A stretch of 64,000 nucleotides of DNA from Kutzneria kofuensis (GCF_014203355.1 NZ_JACHIR010000001.1:930001-994000), one strand, 5' to 3'. Positions 1-12,955 are shown, counted from the first letter of the stretch. Notes: generated from the letters alone by a model not told the origin. A program made the numbers and translations.

Positions 1-1036
1 CACTCACGCCCTTTCGGGCCGAGGTCTGGGCCGGCTTCTGCTGCGGCACCGCCCTTGTGCTCGCCGCCGCCTTGGTGGTGGTCGTGGTCGTCGCCGTGGT
101 TGTCGTTGTCGTCGTGGTGGTGACGGTGGTTGAAGTGGTGGTGATCGGCGCCGCGACGGCAATCGGCTCCGGTTCGGTGGGTTTCGGGACGAGCACCGCC
201 GCCAGGACCGCCACGGCTGCGGCAGCCGCCACCAAGGGCTTCGTCGCGGCGTGCTGCCACCAGCGTCGGGGCGCCGGCGGCGACGAGGTCGGCACCGCGC
301 CGAAGTCCGGTGGGATCGGCACCAACGGGATGCCGAGCAGCAGGCGCTCCGCCGGCATCAGGTCGTCACGCAGGCAGCGGCCGCAGTCGCGTACGTGGCG
401 GGCGATTCGCTTGCGCCACAACGGGCTCGGTCGGCCGTCCCATTCCGCTGTGAGGTGTGCCAGCTCCGGGCACCGCACCCTCAACGCCCGCACCACCATG
501 CGCGCCGCGTCCAGCTTGGCCTTCATCCGCTGCACCCGGACGGCCGTGTGCTGCGGCGTCAATCCCAGGCCCGCAGCCACTTCCGCCCTCGTCAGCCGGC
601 CGGCCGCCTCCAGCCACCACAACGACAGCAGTTCGCGTTCGTCGTCCTCCAGCCAGCGCGTCGCCTCGACCAGGTCCCTGCGCTGGTCCACCAGGTGCAG
701 GCGGTCGATCGTCAGGTCGACGAAGTCCGCGCCCGGGTCCGCCACGTCATCCGGCCGCACCGCCGGAAATCCCTCGCCCGTGCGGCGGCGCTTCCGTACC
801 TCGCGCATTGCCATGACCACCAGCCAGGACCGGAAATGCGCCGGGTCTTCCAGGTCGGGCAGGCCGTCCAGGGCCGCGAGCATCGTGTCCTGGACCGCGT
901 CGTCCATGTCCGGGTGGCCCGCCATCGCCCGGCCCACGATGTTGTAGACCAGCGGCAGGTAGGTCGCCACCAGCTCGTCGAGGGCGTCCGCGCGGCCCTT
1001 GCGCGCGGCGATGACCAGGTCCCAGTCGTCGCTCAT
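1..1036 (-). CDS. ECF sigma factor with C-terminal zinc-finger and membrane extension (3' end outside window)
   Basis: The reading frame opens at ATG 1034-1036 and runs off the left edge without a stop (about 345 codons visible). The first ~180 residues are an ECF sigma factor: a region 2 helix with the DDAVQDTML stretch, then region 4 with an LTRAEVAAGLGLTPQHTAVR helix-turn-helix. An HX3CX2C zinc motif (HVRDCGRC) follows, as in anti-sigma zf-HC2 domains, then one hydrophobic segment (about LVAAAAAVAVLAAVLV) and a long threonine-rich linker. Sigma factors carrying their own anti-sigma-like tail and membrane anchor are known in Actinobacteria (ECF52/53-like groups), so extracytoplasmic stress control is likely. 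The family number is inference and the extracytoplasmic part cannot be seen here. Confidence 0.85.
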   Translation of the reverse strand, partial: MSDDWDLVIAARKGRADALDELVATYLPLVYNIVGRAMAGHPDMDDAVQDTMLAALDGLPDLEDPAHFRSWLVVMAMREVRKRRRTGEGFPAVRPDDVADPGADFVDLTIDRLHLVDQRRDLVEATRWLEDDERELLSLWWLEAAGRLTRAEVAAGLGLTPQHTAVRVQRMKAKLDAARMVVRALRVRCPELAHLTAEWDGRPSPLWRKRIARHVRDCGRCLRDDLMPAERLLLGIPLVPIPPDFGAVPTSSPPAPRRWWQHAATKPLVAAAAAVAVLAAVLVPKPTEPEPIAVAAPITTTSTTVTTTTTTTTTATTTTTTKAAASTRAVPQQKPAQTSARKGVS

Positions 1037-1147
1037 CTCACTCCCCGACGCGAGGCGGATTCGTCCGCATGCTCGCACCACGCCCGGGAGTGATCCATGT
1101 GTTCATTTCCACTGGCCCGCTGACCAGCGGATAACAGTTTTCTCTGC

Positions 1148-1753
1148 TCAGAGAATTCGCCGGAACGCCGCGTCCGACACGCTCGCCGGCACCTCGTGTC
1201 CACCCGTGAACTCGCGGTAATCGACCCGGTATCCCACGATGCGCAGCGCCGGCACGATTCGCCGGCTCGTCCCCTCGATCGGCAGCACTCCGTCCTGGCG
1301 CCCGTGCGACACGAACACCTCCGGCTTGCCCGCCCTGGCGCCCGGCACCACGAAGCCCGGCGAGAACGCCACCACGTTGTCGAACAGCGTCCCGTTCGCC
1401 AGCCCCACCGACAGCGCGTACGAGGCCCCGTCCGAGAATCCCGCGATCGCCGCGGTCTTGATCTCGAAGTGCTCGAACAGCTCCGTCAGCGCCCGGTCCA
1501 GCGCCTCCACGTCCGGCCCGAAGTTCCCGTGGATCGCGTCCCAGGTGCGCGCCCTCGACTTGGGCGCGTACACCAGCGCTTCCCGGTCTCTCACCACGGT
1601 CAGCACCCGCTCCGGGTTCGACCCCGCCCCGTGCAGCAGCACCACCAGCGGCACCGGCCCCGTCGGCAGGTCGCTCGGCACGTGCAGCAGCCCTTCCCCG
1701 AACGCGTGCGTCCCCGCCGCCAGCCGCTCCCCCGTGGGCTGCCCCGGCCTCAC
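1148..1753 (-). CDS. alpha/beta hydrolase, phospholipase/carboxylesterase type
   Basis: This 201-aa protein has the fold markers of small carboxylesterases: an oxyanion-hole LLHGAG near residue 40, the nucleophile elbow GFSDG near residue 106, an acidic residue in SHGRQDGV and a catalytic His in GGHEVP. No signal peptide is seen, so a cytoplasmic esterase or lysophospholipase-like role is expected; the substrate is unknown. GTG 1751-1753 is preceded by GGGGGA at a good distance, and an in-frame stop lies 18 nt upstream. It is monocistronic, separated from the acyl-CoA operon by the hairpin at 1925-1977. Confidence 0.8.
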   Translation of the reverse strand: MRPGQPTGERLAAGTHAFGEGLLHVPSDLPTGPVPLVVLLHGAGSNPERVLTVVRDREALVYAPKSRARTWDAIHGNFGPDVEALDRALTELFEHFEIKTAAIAGFSDGASYALSVGLANGTLFDNVVAFSPGFVVPGARAGKPEVFVSHGRQDGVLPIEGTSRRIVPALRIVGYRVDYREFTGGHEVPASVSDAAFRRIL

Positions 1754-1924
1754 CGCCAGTTCCCCCAGCCGTCACCCCGTCCCCAACTGCGCCGTCGTGC
1801 CCATGACCCACCCTCCCTTGTACGACCCTTGTCGTACGTAACCTCCGAGGTCCGAGATTCCATTCCCGCTCCGAGCGAACGGGCAGGCACGAGCCGCCGG
1901 CCGGCACTCCACGGCCGAAGACGG

Positions 1925-1977
1925 GTTCGGAAAGCCCCGTTCCTCCACTCCGAGTAGAGGAACGGCGCTTTCCGAAC
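1925..1977 (-). terminator. long hairpin terminator / dispersed palindromic element, copy 1
   Basis: Outer arms GTTCGGAAAGC (1925-1935) and GCTTTCCGAAC (1967-1977) are perfectly complementary. Inner arms CCGTTCCTC (1937-1945) and GAGGAACGG (1957-1965) extend the stem with one mismatch, and the tip ACT/AGT also pairs. It lies 9 bp after the stop of the minus-strand acyl-CoA dehydrogenase and very probably ends that operon. A related palindrome at 53992-54040 also follows a minus-strand gene, so this is a repeated element rather than a unique terminator. Confidence 0.75.
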
Positions 1978-1985
1978 ATTACCCG

Positions 1986-3139
1986 TCAGTAGGATTTGGG
2001 CAGCCCCAGGGTGTGCTGGGAGACGTAGTTCAGGATCATCTCCCGGCTCACCGGGGCGATCCGGCCCAGGCGGCTGGCGCCGAGCAGCGCCCCCAGGCCG
2101 TACTCGGTGGCGAGGCCGTTGCCGCCGTGGGACTGGATGGCCTGGTCGACGGTGGCGGTGGCGGCCTCGGCGGCGGAGTACTTGGCCATGTTGGCGGCCT
2201 CGCCGGCGCCGCGGTCGTCGCCGGCGTCGTAGAGAGCCGCGGCCTTCTGGGTCATCAGGCGGGCGAGCTCGATCTGGATGGCGCACTGCGCCAGCGGATG
2301 GGAGAGGCCCTGGTGAGCGCCGATGGGCGTGTCCCACACCTTGCGCGTCTTGACGTACTCGGTGGCGCGGGCGAGGGCGTTGCGAGCGAGGCCGGTCGAG
2401 AAGGAAGCGGCCATGATGCGCTCGGGGTTGAGGCCGGCGAACAGCTGGCCGATACCGGCGTCGGGGGCGCCGACCAGGGCGTCGGAGGGCAGACGGACCT
2501 CGTCGAAGAAGAGGGTGAACTGCTTCTCCGGGGACACGATGTCCATCTCGATGGGCTGGAACTCGAAGCCGGGGGCGTCGGTGGGCACGATCATCAGGGA
2601 CGGAAGGAGCCGCTGCCCCTTCGAGTCGACGTGCCGGGCGACGACAAGCACGGCGTCGGCCTCGTCGACGCCGGAGATGTAGGTCTTGCGGCCGCCCAGC
2701 ACCCACTCGTCGCCCTCGCGGCGGATGGAGGTGGCGAGCTTGTGCGAGTTGGAGCCGGCATCGGGCTCGGTGATCGCGAACGCCATCTTCGTGGTGCCGT
2801 CGGCGAACCCGGGAAGCCAGCGCTGCTTCTGCTCGGACGTCCCGAAGCGGGCGATGATGGTGGCGCAGATGGCCGGCGACACGACCATCATCAGCAGCGG
2901 GCTGCCGGCGGCGGCCAGTTCCTCGCACACGGCGGCGAGATCACCGATGCCGCCGCCACCGCCGCCGAACTCCTCGGGCACGGCGACGCCGAGGTAGCCG
3001 AGCTTGCCGGCCTCGGCCCACAGCTCGGTGGTCTTCTCCCCGGCCCGCGCCTTCGCGGTGAAGTACTCGGCCCCGTACCGCGACCCGAAGTCGAAGACGG
3101 CCTTGCGCAGCGCCTGCCGCTCCTCGCTCTCGACGAAGC

Positions 3140-3143
<4 letters not shown>
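1986..3143 (-). CDS. acyl-CoA dehydrogenase
   Basis: A 385-aa FAD-dependent acyl-CoA dehydrogenase of normal length. Visible are the N-terminal helical domain, the mid-domain FAD/substrate loop FAITEPDAGSN, the GRKTYISG strand and the C-terminal QSHGGNGLATEYGL segment that contacts FAD. The position that holds the YEG(T) catalytic Glu in medium-chain enzymes reads APVSRE here, so the base may come from another position, as in some subfamilies; the substrate is not assignable. Start ATG 3141-3143 overlaps the stop of the carboxylase alpha subunit by 4 nt (ATGA). It is the last gene of the coupled operon that starts at the TetR gene. Confidence 0.9.
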
Positions 3144-5050
<1,907 letters not shown>

Positions 5051-5055
5051 GGCCC

Positions 5056-6653
<1,598 letters not shown>

Positions 6654-6654
<1 letters not shown>

Positions 6655-7796
6655 CAGGCGAATCCCATCCTGCGCGCGGCGAGCTCGGCCAGCACCTCGC
6701 GGGTGCCGCCGCCGATGCTGAGGATCCGCGCGTCCCGGTAGTGTCGTTCCACTTCGGACTCCCGCAGGTAGCCGGCGCCGCCGTGCAGCTGGACGGCTTC
6801 GTTCACCACGAAGTCGCACGCGTCGGTGCTGGCGTTCTTTGCCATCGACACCTCGGCGATCACCTCCTCGCCGGCCGCCACCTTGACCGCGACCTCGCGG
6901 GTGTAGGTGCGGGCCAGCGCGGTGCGCTGCGCCATCTCGACCAGCTTGTGCCGCACCACCTGCCGGCTGATCAGCGGCCGGTCGAAGGTGACGCGGTTGC
7001 GGACGTAGTCCACGGCCAGGTCGAGGCAGCGCTGCGCGGTCGCGTACGCCTGCACGGCAAGCGACAGCCGCTCCACCTGGAACTGCTGCATCAGCTGCGG
7101 GAAGCCGCCGTTCTCCGGCCCGACGAGGTTGGCGACCGGCACACAGGCGTCCGAAAAGGACAGTTCGGCGGTGTCGGAGCAGTGCCAGCCCATCTTCTCC
7201 AGCCTGCGGCTGGCGGTGAAGCCGGGCGTGCCGCGCTCCACCACGAGCAGGCTCACGCCCTGGTAACCGGGCTCGCCGGTGCGCACCGCCGTGGTGACGA
7301 AGTCGGCGCGGGTGCCGGAGGTGATGAACATCTTGCTGCCGTTGACGATGTAGTGGTCGCCGTCGCGGACGGCGCGGGTGCGCAGCGACGCCACGTCCGA
7401 GCCGCCGTCCGGCTCGGTGACGGCGAGCGAGCCGATCTTCTCGCCGGCCAGCGCCGGCCGGACGAAGCGCTCGACCTGGTCGGGGTCGCCGGCCGCGACG
7501 ATGTGCGGGATCGCGATGCCGTGCGTGAGCAGGCCGGCGATCAGGCCGGACGAGCCGCCGGCCTGGATCAGCTCCTCGGTGACGACAACCGTGTCGAGCA
7601 GGTCGCCGCCGCTGCCGCCGACCTTCTCGTCGAAACCGACGCCGAGCAGTCCGACCTCGGCCGCCTTGCGGTGCAACGACCTCGGCAGCTCGCCGTCGCG
7701 CTCCCACTGGTCCAAGTTCGGGCGGACCTCGCGCTCGACAAACGCGCGCACGGTGCCGCGCAGCTGCCGCCGTTCCGGAGTCTCCCAGGGACTCAC
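6654..7796 (-). CDS. acyl-CoA dehydrogenase
   Basis: A 380-aa acyl-CoA dehydrogenase with SLAVTEPDGGSDVASL (FAD loop), GSKMFITSG, a VTFDRPL segment and the C-terminal QLHGGAGYLRESEVERHYRDARI. The C-terminal part resembles isovaleryl/citronellyl-CoA dehydrogenases. A longer ATG frame exists, but GTG 7794-7796 forms a GTGA overlap with the AtuA-like gene, and VSPWETPERRQL fits the family N-terminus. It should create the alpha,beta double bond of the substrate carboxylated by the next two gene products. Confidence 0.88.
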
Positions 7797-9439
7797 ACGC
7801 TCACCTCGACCGATCGGAGCCACTCCCCCAGCGCCTTTGCCTGGGGGTCGAACCGGGTGCTGGCCGCGACACCCTCACCGAGCAGGCCGCGGACCACGAA
7901 GTTGACCGCCCGCAGGTTGGCCAGCGGATACCGTTCCACCTGCAGCTCCGCCAGCTCCGGCAGCAACTGCTTGAGCAGCGCGGAACTCAGGGTGGATTCG
8001 AGCCAGGCGTAGTCCTCGTCGGTGCGGGCCCACACGCCGAGGTTGGCGTCGCCGCCCTTGTCGCCGGAGCGCGCGCCGAACCGTTCGCCGATGCGGAACC
8101 TCGACGTGGCAACGGGTTCGCCATCGGGCTCGACACTGGCGGGCGGTTCTGTCGCCGCAGTCTGCGCGGGTGGTGTCACCTCGACACGCCGTCCGTCCGG
8201 CAACACGACCGTGTGCGCAATCGCTTGCTGTGGCAGGAAAGCCGCCGAGTAGACGCCGAACGGGGTGGCGTCCGAGGGCGGCGCGGTGACGTGGAAGCCC
8301 GGGTAGGAGGCCAGCGCCAGCTCGACGGCGGCCTGCGAGAACACTCGTCCGGATCGCTTACCGTCAGCATCCTTGATTGTCACGTGGAGCAGCGCACTGG
8401 CGGATTCCTCGGTCGGCGGGTCGTCGTGCGCGACCGTGCCGAGGCTCCAGGTGACGCCGTCGGAGCCGATGCGCTCGGTCAGCTGGCGCTTGACCAGGTC
8501 CGCCTTGGCCGCCACGTCCAGTCCACACAGGACGAACGTCGTCGAGTTGCGGAAGCCGCCGAGCCGGTTCAGGCACACCTTGGCCTCCGGCGGCGGCGGT
8601 GTTCCCTCGACCCCGCTGATGCTCACCCGGTCCGGGCCGGCCGGCGCGAGCCGGATCGTGTCGAACCGGCTGACCACGTCCGGGCCGAGGTAGTTCGGGC
8701 CGCCGATCTCGTAGAGCAGCTGGGCCGTCACGGTTTCCGTGGTCACCGCGCCGCCGGTGCCGTCGTGTTTGGTGATCACCGATGAGCCGTCGGCCTCGAT
8801 CTCGGCGATCGGGAAGCCGGCGTGCAGCAGGTCCGGGATCTCGGTGAAGAAGGCGAAGTTGCCGCCGGTGGCCTGCGCCCCGCACTCGATGACGTGCCCG
8901 GCGACCGTGGCCCCGGCGAGCGCGTTCCAGTCGTCTCGGGCCCAGCCGTAGTGCGCGGCCGCCGGCCCGACGACCAGCGACGCGTCCGTCACGCGGCCGG
9001 TGACGACGATGTCCGCGCCGGCGTTCAGCGCCTCGACAATGCCCCAGCAGCCCAGATAGGCGTTGGCGGTGAGGAATCCGTCGAACCGGTCGCGCACGTC
9101 GTCACCTTCGACGTGTGCCACCGAGACCGCGACGCCGAGCCGGTCGGCCAGCTCGCCGATCGCGGCCGCCAGGCCGGCCGGGTTCAGGCCACCCGCGTTG
9201 GTGACGATCTTCACACCGCGGTCGACGGCCGTGCCGAGCGAGCCTTCCAGCTGGCGCAGGAACGTTTTGGCGTAGCCCTTGGTCGGGTCCTTCATCAGGT
9301 CCCGGCCCAGGATGAGCATGGTCAACTCGGCCAGGTAGTCGCCGGTGAGCACGTCGAGCGGGCCGCCCTCGAGCATCTCGCGGACGGCGTCGAAGCGGTC
9401 GCCGTAGAAACCGGACGCGTTGCCGATTCGATAGGTCAC
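7793..9439 (-). CDS. AtuA-like protein (acyclic terpene utilization family, DUF1446) with C-terminal AtuA-associated domain
   Basis: This 548-aa protein begins with the YRIGNASGFYGDRFDAVREM signature of DUF1446/AtuA proteins and contains LTGDYLAELTMLILGRD, TNAGGLNP and VTGRVTDASLVVGPAAAHYGW. The last ~100 residues (from GERFGARSGDKGGDANLGVW) form the small domain often fused to or encoded beside AtuA. In Pseudomonas, AtuA belongs to citronellol/geraniol degradation; its biochemical role is unsettled. Start GTG 9437-9439 follows GGTGGGG. The neighbours (dehydrogenases, biotin carboxylase) match the atu/liu logic of branched or isoprenoid acyl-CoA catabolism. No enoyl hydratase or lyase for the pathway is present here. 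Confidence 0.88.
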   Translation of the reverse strand: MTYRIGNASGFYGDRFDAVREMLEGGPLDVLTGDYLAELTMLILGRDLMKDPTKGYAKTFLRQLEGSLGTAVDRGVKIVTNAGGLNPAGLAAAIGELADRLGVAVSVAHVEGDDVRDRFDGFLTANAYLGCWGIVEALNAGADIVVTGRVTDASLVVGPAAAHYGWARDDWNALAGATVAGHVIECGAQATGGNFAFFTEIPDLLHAGFPIAEIEADGSSVITKHDGTGGAVTTETVTAQLLYEIGGPNYLGPDVVSRFDTIRLAPAGPDRVSISGVEGTPPPPEAKVCLNRLGGFRNSTTFVLCGLDVAAKADLVKRQLTERIGSDGVTWSLGTVAHDDPPTEESASALLHVTIKDADGKRSGRVFSQAAVELALASYPGFHVTAPPSDATPFGVYSAAFLPQQAIAHTVVLPDGRRVEVTPPAQTAATEPPASVEPDGEPVATSRFRIGERFGARSGDKGGDANLGVWARTDEDYAWLESTLSSALLKQLLPELAELQVERYPLANLRAVNFVVRGLLGEGVAASTRFDPQAKALGEWLRSVEVSV

Positions 9440-9512
9440 AGCCCCACCTCGCTAGCGCTCGGCGAGTCTGCGACCAAGGCCACTGTGCTTATTGGTGCCA
9501 TCGCAAGCTCGG

Positions 9513-10304
9513 TCACTGAAACTCCCCCGGCTTCCGGCCGCCGCCCGGCAGACCGGCAAACGCTTGCGCCACACGGACGAACTGCTCGGCCACCGGTCCG
9601 ACAACGGTGAGGTCGAGATCGTCGAGGTGCCGGCGTTGCGTGACCAGGAAGCAGAAGTCCAGGGCCGGCCCGGTGATCCGGTTCGCCGCGCCCTCGTCGT
9701 TCCAGGTCCAGGTGTCGCCGTCGGGTCCGGACAGCTCGAACCGGATCGGCTCGGCCGGCACGGGCAGGCCGTTGATCTGGAAGGCGAAACCCATGGCCCG
9801 CACGCCGATGTGGGCCACGTGTCGCAGCCGGGCCGTCGGCTCGCGGCGGACGCCGAGCGTGTCGGCGATGTCCTGGCCGTGCGCCCAGGTCTCCATGATC
9901 CGCGCGGTGGCCATCGACGCCGCCGCCATCGGCGGCCCGAACCACGGCAGCTTCTGTCCACTGGGGACGTTCACAAGCGCTTGCGCCAGCTCGTTTCTCC
10001 CCCGTCGCCACTCCACGAGCAGCTCGGCCGGGTCCTGCTGCGACCACGCCTCGGCCGCCAGGTCGACAAAGCCGGTGGGATTCGCCTGCGCCTGCTCGAC
10101 CGTGTCGGCGAAGGCCTCCTCGTCGGTCGCCGCGAGCGTCGCCTGGCGGTCCGTCCAGGCCAGGTGCGCCACCTGGTGCGCGATCGTCCAGCCCGGCGCC
10201 GGCGTCGACGCCGCCCAGCGCTCCGCCGGCAGGTCCGCCACCAGCGAATCGGCGTCCGCGCTCTCCGCGACCAGATCCGCCACCAGGGCGGAGATGTCCG
10301 TCAT
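9513..10304 (-). CDS. TIGR03084-type maleylpyruvate-isomerase-fold protein
   Basis: A 263-aa protein with the DinB/mycothiol-dependent isomerase fold: a helical N-terminal domain with the metal-ligand His pattern [14 protein letters not shown] (near residue 45) and [15 protein letters not shown] (near residue 147), then an SCP2-like C-terminal half. Members of this family are actinobacterial and often sit with acyl-CoA catabolic genes, but the reaction is not known. Start ATG 10302-10304 overlaps the TetR stop (ATGA). A 73-nt gap separates it from the AtuA gene and may hold an extra ribosome-binding or processing site. Confidence 0.8.
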   Translation of the reverse strand: MTDISALVADLVAESADADSLVADLPAERWAASTPAPGWTIAHQVAHLAWTDRQATLAATDEEAFADTVEQAQANPTGFVDLAAEAWSQQDPAELLVEWRRGRNELAQALVNVPSGQKLPWFGPPMAAASMATARIMETWAHGQDIADTLGVRREPTARLRHVAHIGVRAMGFAFQINGLPVPAEPIRFELSGPDGDTWTWNDEGAANRITGPALDFCFLVTQRRHLDDLDLTVVGPVAEQFVRVAQAFAGLPGGGRKPGEFQ

Positions 10305-10912
10305 GACTGCTCCTTCAACACGGCGTCGAGCATCGTTGCCCACTGCCGGACGATGCGGGCCCGGCGGCGCGAGTCGTCGGTCAGCTGGTTGGCCAGCGCG
10401 AGCCCGCGGGCCAGGTCCAGCGTCGCCTGCACCGTCTCGCGCACCCCCGGCTTGCCCTCGTCCGCGCCGAGCAGCTCCAGCGTCAGCTTGTGGCACTGCC
10501 GACCGAGGCGCGCCTCCAGGTCGATCACCACCGGCTTCAGCTCCGGGTCCGTGCGGGCCGCCACCCACAGTTCCAGCGCCGCCGTGAACATCGGGCTGGC
10601 GAAGAAGTCCACCACCAGCTCCACCACCGCCCGGGTGCGGTCGGCCGCCGCCGTCACCCGCCCCGACTCCCTGAGCAGCTGCTCCGCGCTCTCGTGGCCG
10701 ACGTACTCCACCGCCGCGGTCACCAGCTCGTTTCGCGTGCGGAAGTGGTGCAGCTGCGCTCCCCTGGACACGCCCGCCCGCTCCGCCACCTGCGTCGTCG
10801 TGGTGCCCGACCAGCCGTGCTCCACCAGGCAGTCGACCGTCGCCTCCATCAGCTTGCGCCTGGTCTCACGGCTGCGGTCGGCCTGCCGCTGCCGCGTCAG
10901 CTCCGGTGCCAT
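10301..10912 (-). CDS. TetR/AcrR family transcriptional regulator
   Basis: About 203 aa. The N-terminal HTH ([21 protein letters not shown]) is typical TetR and the C-terminal helices form the ligand-binding dimer domain. ATG 10910-10912 is preferred; a TTG seven codons upstream would lie inside the operator palindrome. As first gene of the operon that ends at 1986 it is likely an autorepressor that also controls the dehydrogenase/carboxylase genes, with an acyl-CoA or its precursor as inducer (inference). The palindrome just upstream supports this. Confidence 0.9.
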   Translation of the reverse strand: MAPELTRQRQADRSRETRRKLMEATVDCLVEHGWSGTTTTQVAERAGVSRGAQLHHFRTRNELVTAAVEYVGHESAEQLLRESGRVTAAADRTRAVVELVVDFFASPMFTAALELWVAARTDPELKPVVIDLEARLGRQCHKLTLELLGADEGKPGVRETVQATLDLARGLALANQLTDDSRRRARIVRQWATMLDAVLKEQS

Positions 10913-10931
10913 GGGAGCGAGTGTTCCGCCC

Positions 10932-10963
10932 AACTAACAAACAGTCAAGACTGATTGTTAGTT
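10932..10963. promoter_or_regulatory. palindromic operator for the TetR regulator
   Basis: Arms AACTAACAA (10932-10940) and TTGTTAGTT (10955-10963) frame inner arms CAGTC (10942-10946) and GACTG (10949-10953), giving a 32-bp near-perfect palindrome broken only at three central or flanking positions. It lies 20 bp upstream of the TetR ATG. Its size and symmetry fit TetR-family operators. It also faces the start of the YCII/sigma unit on the plus strand. Confidence 0.8.
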
Positions 10964-10987
10964 GCGCCTCCATCTCGCCCGGGAAGT

Positions 10988-11036
10988 CACATGCGCTCCT
11001 CACTTGTCATCTGGCGTCACATGCGGAGCGCATGTG
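10988..11036. promoter_or_regulatory. 12-bp inverted repeat upstream of the YCII/sigma pair
   Basis: CACATGCGCTCC (10988-10999) and GGAGCGCATGTG (11025-11036) are perfect inverted copies separated by 25 bp. A further partial copy, GTCACATGCGGAG, starts at 11017. The site lies 100-150 bp before the YCII start, a suitable place for an operator or RNA hairpin; its binder is unknown. Confidence 0.5.
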
Positions 11037-11135
11037 GCAGGGGAGGGCGGGGCGGAGGTTTTTCGTGTCCACTGTCGATCCGCGCGGCAGCCGTTCGTAC
11101 AGAGGGCGAGAATCCGAACCGAGGAGGCGCTCACC

Positions 11136-11474
11136 ATGAAGAACTACCTGCTCAGCGTGTACCAGCCGGACGGCCCGACCCCCGCCCCCGACGTGCTGGG
11201 GCCGATCGTCGAGGCCCTCGGCGCGCTCAACGCGGAGATGAAGGCGGCCGGCGCGTGGGTGTTCGACGGCGGGCTGTTCCCGCCGGAGACGGCGACGGTC
11301 GTCAAGGTGAAGGACGGCGAGGTCGGCATGACCGACGGCCCCTACGTGGAGGGCAAGGAGCACCTCGGCGGCTTCACCATCGTCCGGGCGCCCGACCTGG
11401 ACGCGGCGCTGGAGTGGGGCCGCAAGCTGGCCGCCGCGACGACGCTGCCGATCGAGGTCCGACCGTTCCGGTGA
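11136..11474 (+). CDS. YCII/DGPF-domain protein
   Basis: A 112-aa ferredoxin-like-fold protein with the DGPYVEGKEHLGGF motif that names the DGPF family. ATG 11136 is preceded by GAGGAGG. Proteins of this family are the genomic partners of ECF42 sigma factors; their own activity is unclear. The stop overlaps the sigma factor GTG by 4 nt (GTGA), so the two are translationally coupled. Confidence 0.88.
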   Translation: MKNYLLSVYQPDGPTPAPDVLGPIVEALGALNAEMKAAGAWVFDGGLFPPETATVVKVKDGEVGMTDGPYVEGKEHLGGFTIVRAPDLDAALEWGRKLAAATTLPIEVRPFR

Positions 11475-12676
11475 GCATCGAGCGGGTCTTCGCGGCCGAG
11501 TACGGGCGCGCCGTCGCCGTCCTGGTCCGCGTGTTCGGCGACATCGACATCGCGGAGGAGGCGGTGCAGGAAGCGTTCGCGACGGCGGTGCGGAAGTGGC
11601 CGGAGACGGGAACGCCGCCCAGCCCGGCGGGCTGGATCATCACGACGGCCCGGAACGCGGCGGTCGACCGGCTGCGGCGGGAGTCGGCCCGCCAGGACAA
11701 GCACGCGCAGGCGGCGCTGCTGCGCGCCGAGGACGAGCCGGTGGAGGAGGGACCCGTGCGCGACGACCGGCTCCGGCTGATCTTCACGTGCTGTCACCCG
11801 GCGCTGGCGCCGGCGGCGAGGGTGGCGCTGACGCTGCGGCTGCTCGGCGGGCTGGCCACACCGGAGATCGCGCGGGCGTTCCTGGTGCCGGAGAAGACGA
11901 TGGCGCAGCGGATCGTCCGGGCCAAGGCGAAGATCCGCGACGCCGGCATCCCCTACCGGGTGCCGCGCGACGCCGACCTGCCGGACCGGCTCCGGGCGGT
12001 GCTCGCCGTGCTGTACCTGATCTTCACCGAGGGGCACACCGCGAGCTCCGGCGACGCGCTGGTGCGGGACGACCTGTGCGCGGAGGCGATCCGGCTCGGG
12101 CGGGTGCTGGCGGAGTTGATGCCGGACGAGCCGGAGGTGTGGGGGCTGCTGGCGCTGATGTTGCTGGTGCATTCCCGCCGCGATGCCCGTACGACGGCGT
12201 CCGGCGACCTCGTGCTGCTGGCCGACCAGGACCGGTCGCGCTGGGACGCGGCGCTGGTCGCCGAGGGGCAGGCGATCGTGCGGCGGTGCCTGGGCTGGCG
12301 GCGGCCCGGTCCGTACCAGATCCAGGCCGCGATCAACGCCGTGCACAGCGATCCGCCGACCGACTGGGGACAGATCGTGCAGCTCTACGACCAGTTGCTG
12401 CACTTCACGCCCACGCCGGTGGTGGCACTGCACCGGGCCGTCGCGGTCACCGAGGTGTCGGGGCCGTCGGCCGCCCTGAAGATCGTGGACGAGCTGGATT
12501 TGCCCTCGTACCACGTGTTTCACGTCGTGCGGGCGGATCTGCTGCGGCGGCTCGGTCGCACGGAGGAGGCCGCCGACGCCTATCGCCGCGCCGCCGAACT
12601 CACGGACAACGCGACGGAAAAGGCTTTCCTCCGCCGTCAGAGGGAAAGCGTGGAGCTAAAACACCCGAAAGAGTGA
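11471..12676 (+). CDS. ECF42-type RNA polymerase sigma factor with C-terminal extension
   Basis: A 401-aa sigma factor, twice the usual ECF length. Residues ~1-165 are sigma regions 2 and 4 (DIAEEAVQEAF; LATPEIARAFLVPEKTMAQRI). The C-terminal ~220 residues are a helical TPR/SnoaL-free extension typical of the ECF42 group (LPDRLRAVLAVLYLIFTEGH, YQIQAAINAVH, RAADLLRRLG-like repeats). No anti-sigma gene is adjacent; in this group control is thought to depend on the extension and on the DGPF partner. Start GTG 11471 overlaps the YCII stop. Confidence 0.92.
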   Translation: MSIERVFAAEYGRAVAVLVRVFGDIDIAEEAVQEAFATAVRKWPETGTPPSPAGWIITTARNAAVDRLRRESARQDKHAQAALLRAEDEPVEEGPVRDDRLRLIFTCCHPALAPAARVALTLRLLGGLATPEIARAFLVPEKTMAQRIVRAKAKIRDAGIPYRVPRDADLPDRLRAVLAVLYLIFTEGHTASSGDALVRDDLCAEAIRLGRVLAELMPDEPEVWGLLALMLLVHSRRDARTTASGDLVLLADQDRSRWDAALVAEGQAIVRRCLGWRRPGPYQIQAAINAVHSDPPTDWGQIVQLYDQLLHFTPTPVVALHRAVAVTEVSGPSAALKIVDELDLPSYHVFHVVRADLLRRLGRTEEAADAYRRAAELTDNATEKAFLRRQRESVELKHPKE

Positions 12677-12737
12677 GGGAGATGAACGAGAGCCGGTTCG
12701 GGGAGTGGCGGTGCGACGAAAGAACGAACCGGCGCGG

Positions 12738-12955
12738 AAAGCGGTCGCGCGGCGAAAGGGCCACCCGCCAGAAGCGGTCGCGCGGTGAGAGAGCCCCCCA
12801 CCGAAGCAATGGTGTGACAGCGCCAGCAGCGGGGTGCTTGAGATTGAACCGCCCCGCCGGAGCAATGGCGTGGCAGCGCCAGCGGCCGGGTGCCTGAGAT
12901 CGAACCGCCCCACCGAAGCAGCGGCGTGGCAGCCGCCAGCGGCCGGGTCAGGAAG
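12738..12955. repeat. 56-bp tandem repeat (2.9 copies) and a shorter direct repeat
   Basis: Units starting at 12796, 12852 and 12908 repeat with a strict 56-bp period (CCCCACCGAAGC / CCCCGCCGGAGC / CCCCACCGAAGC ... GTGGCAGC...GCC). Just before them AAGCGGTCGCGCGG occurs twice, near 12739 and 12773. The block fills the gap between the ECF42 stop and the 3' end of the minus-strand hypothetical gene, so it is a convergent intergenic region. No terminator-like U-run is seen. The open frames across it are artefacts of the repeats. Confidence 0.75.

Noticed and set aside
57-947. Plus-strand ORF beginning with a run of valines
   Set aside because: It is antisense to the threonine-rich linker and sigma domain of the partial ECF gene, which has clear family motifs.
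12796-12955. Possible CRISPR array
   Set aside because: The units are contiguous 56-bp tandem copies without unique spacers, and no cas gene is nearby.
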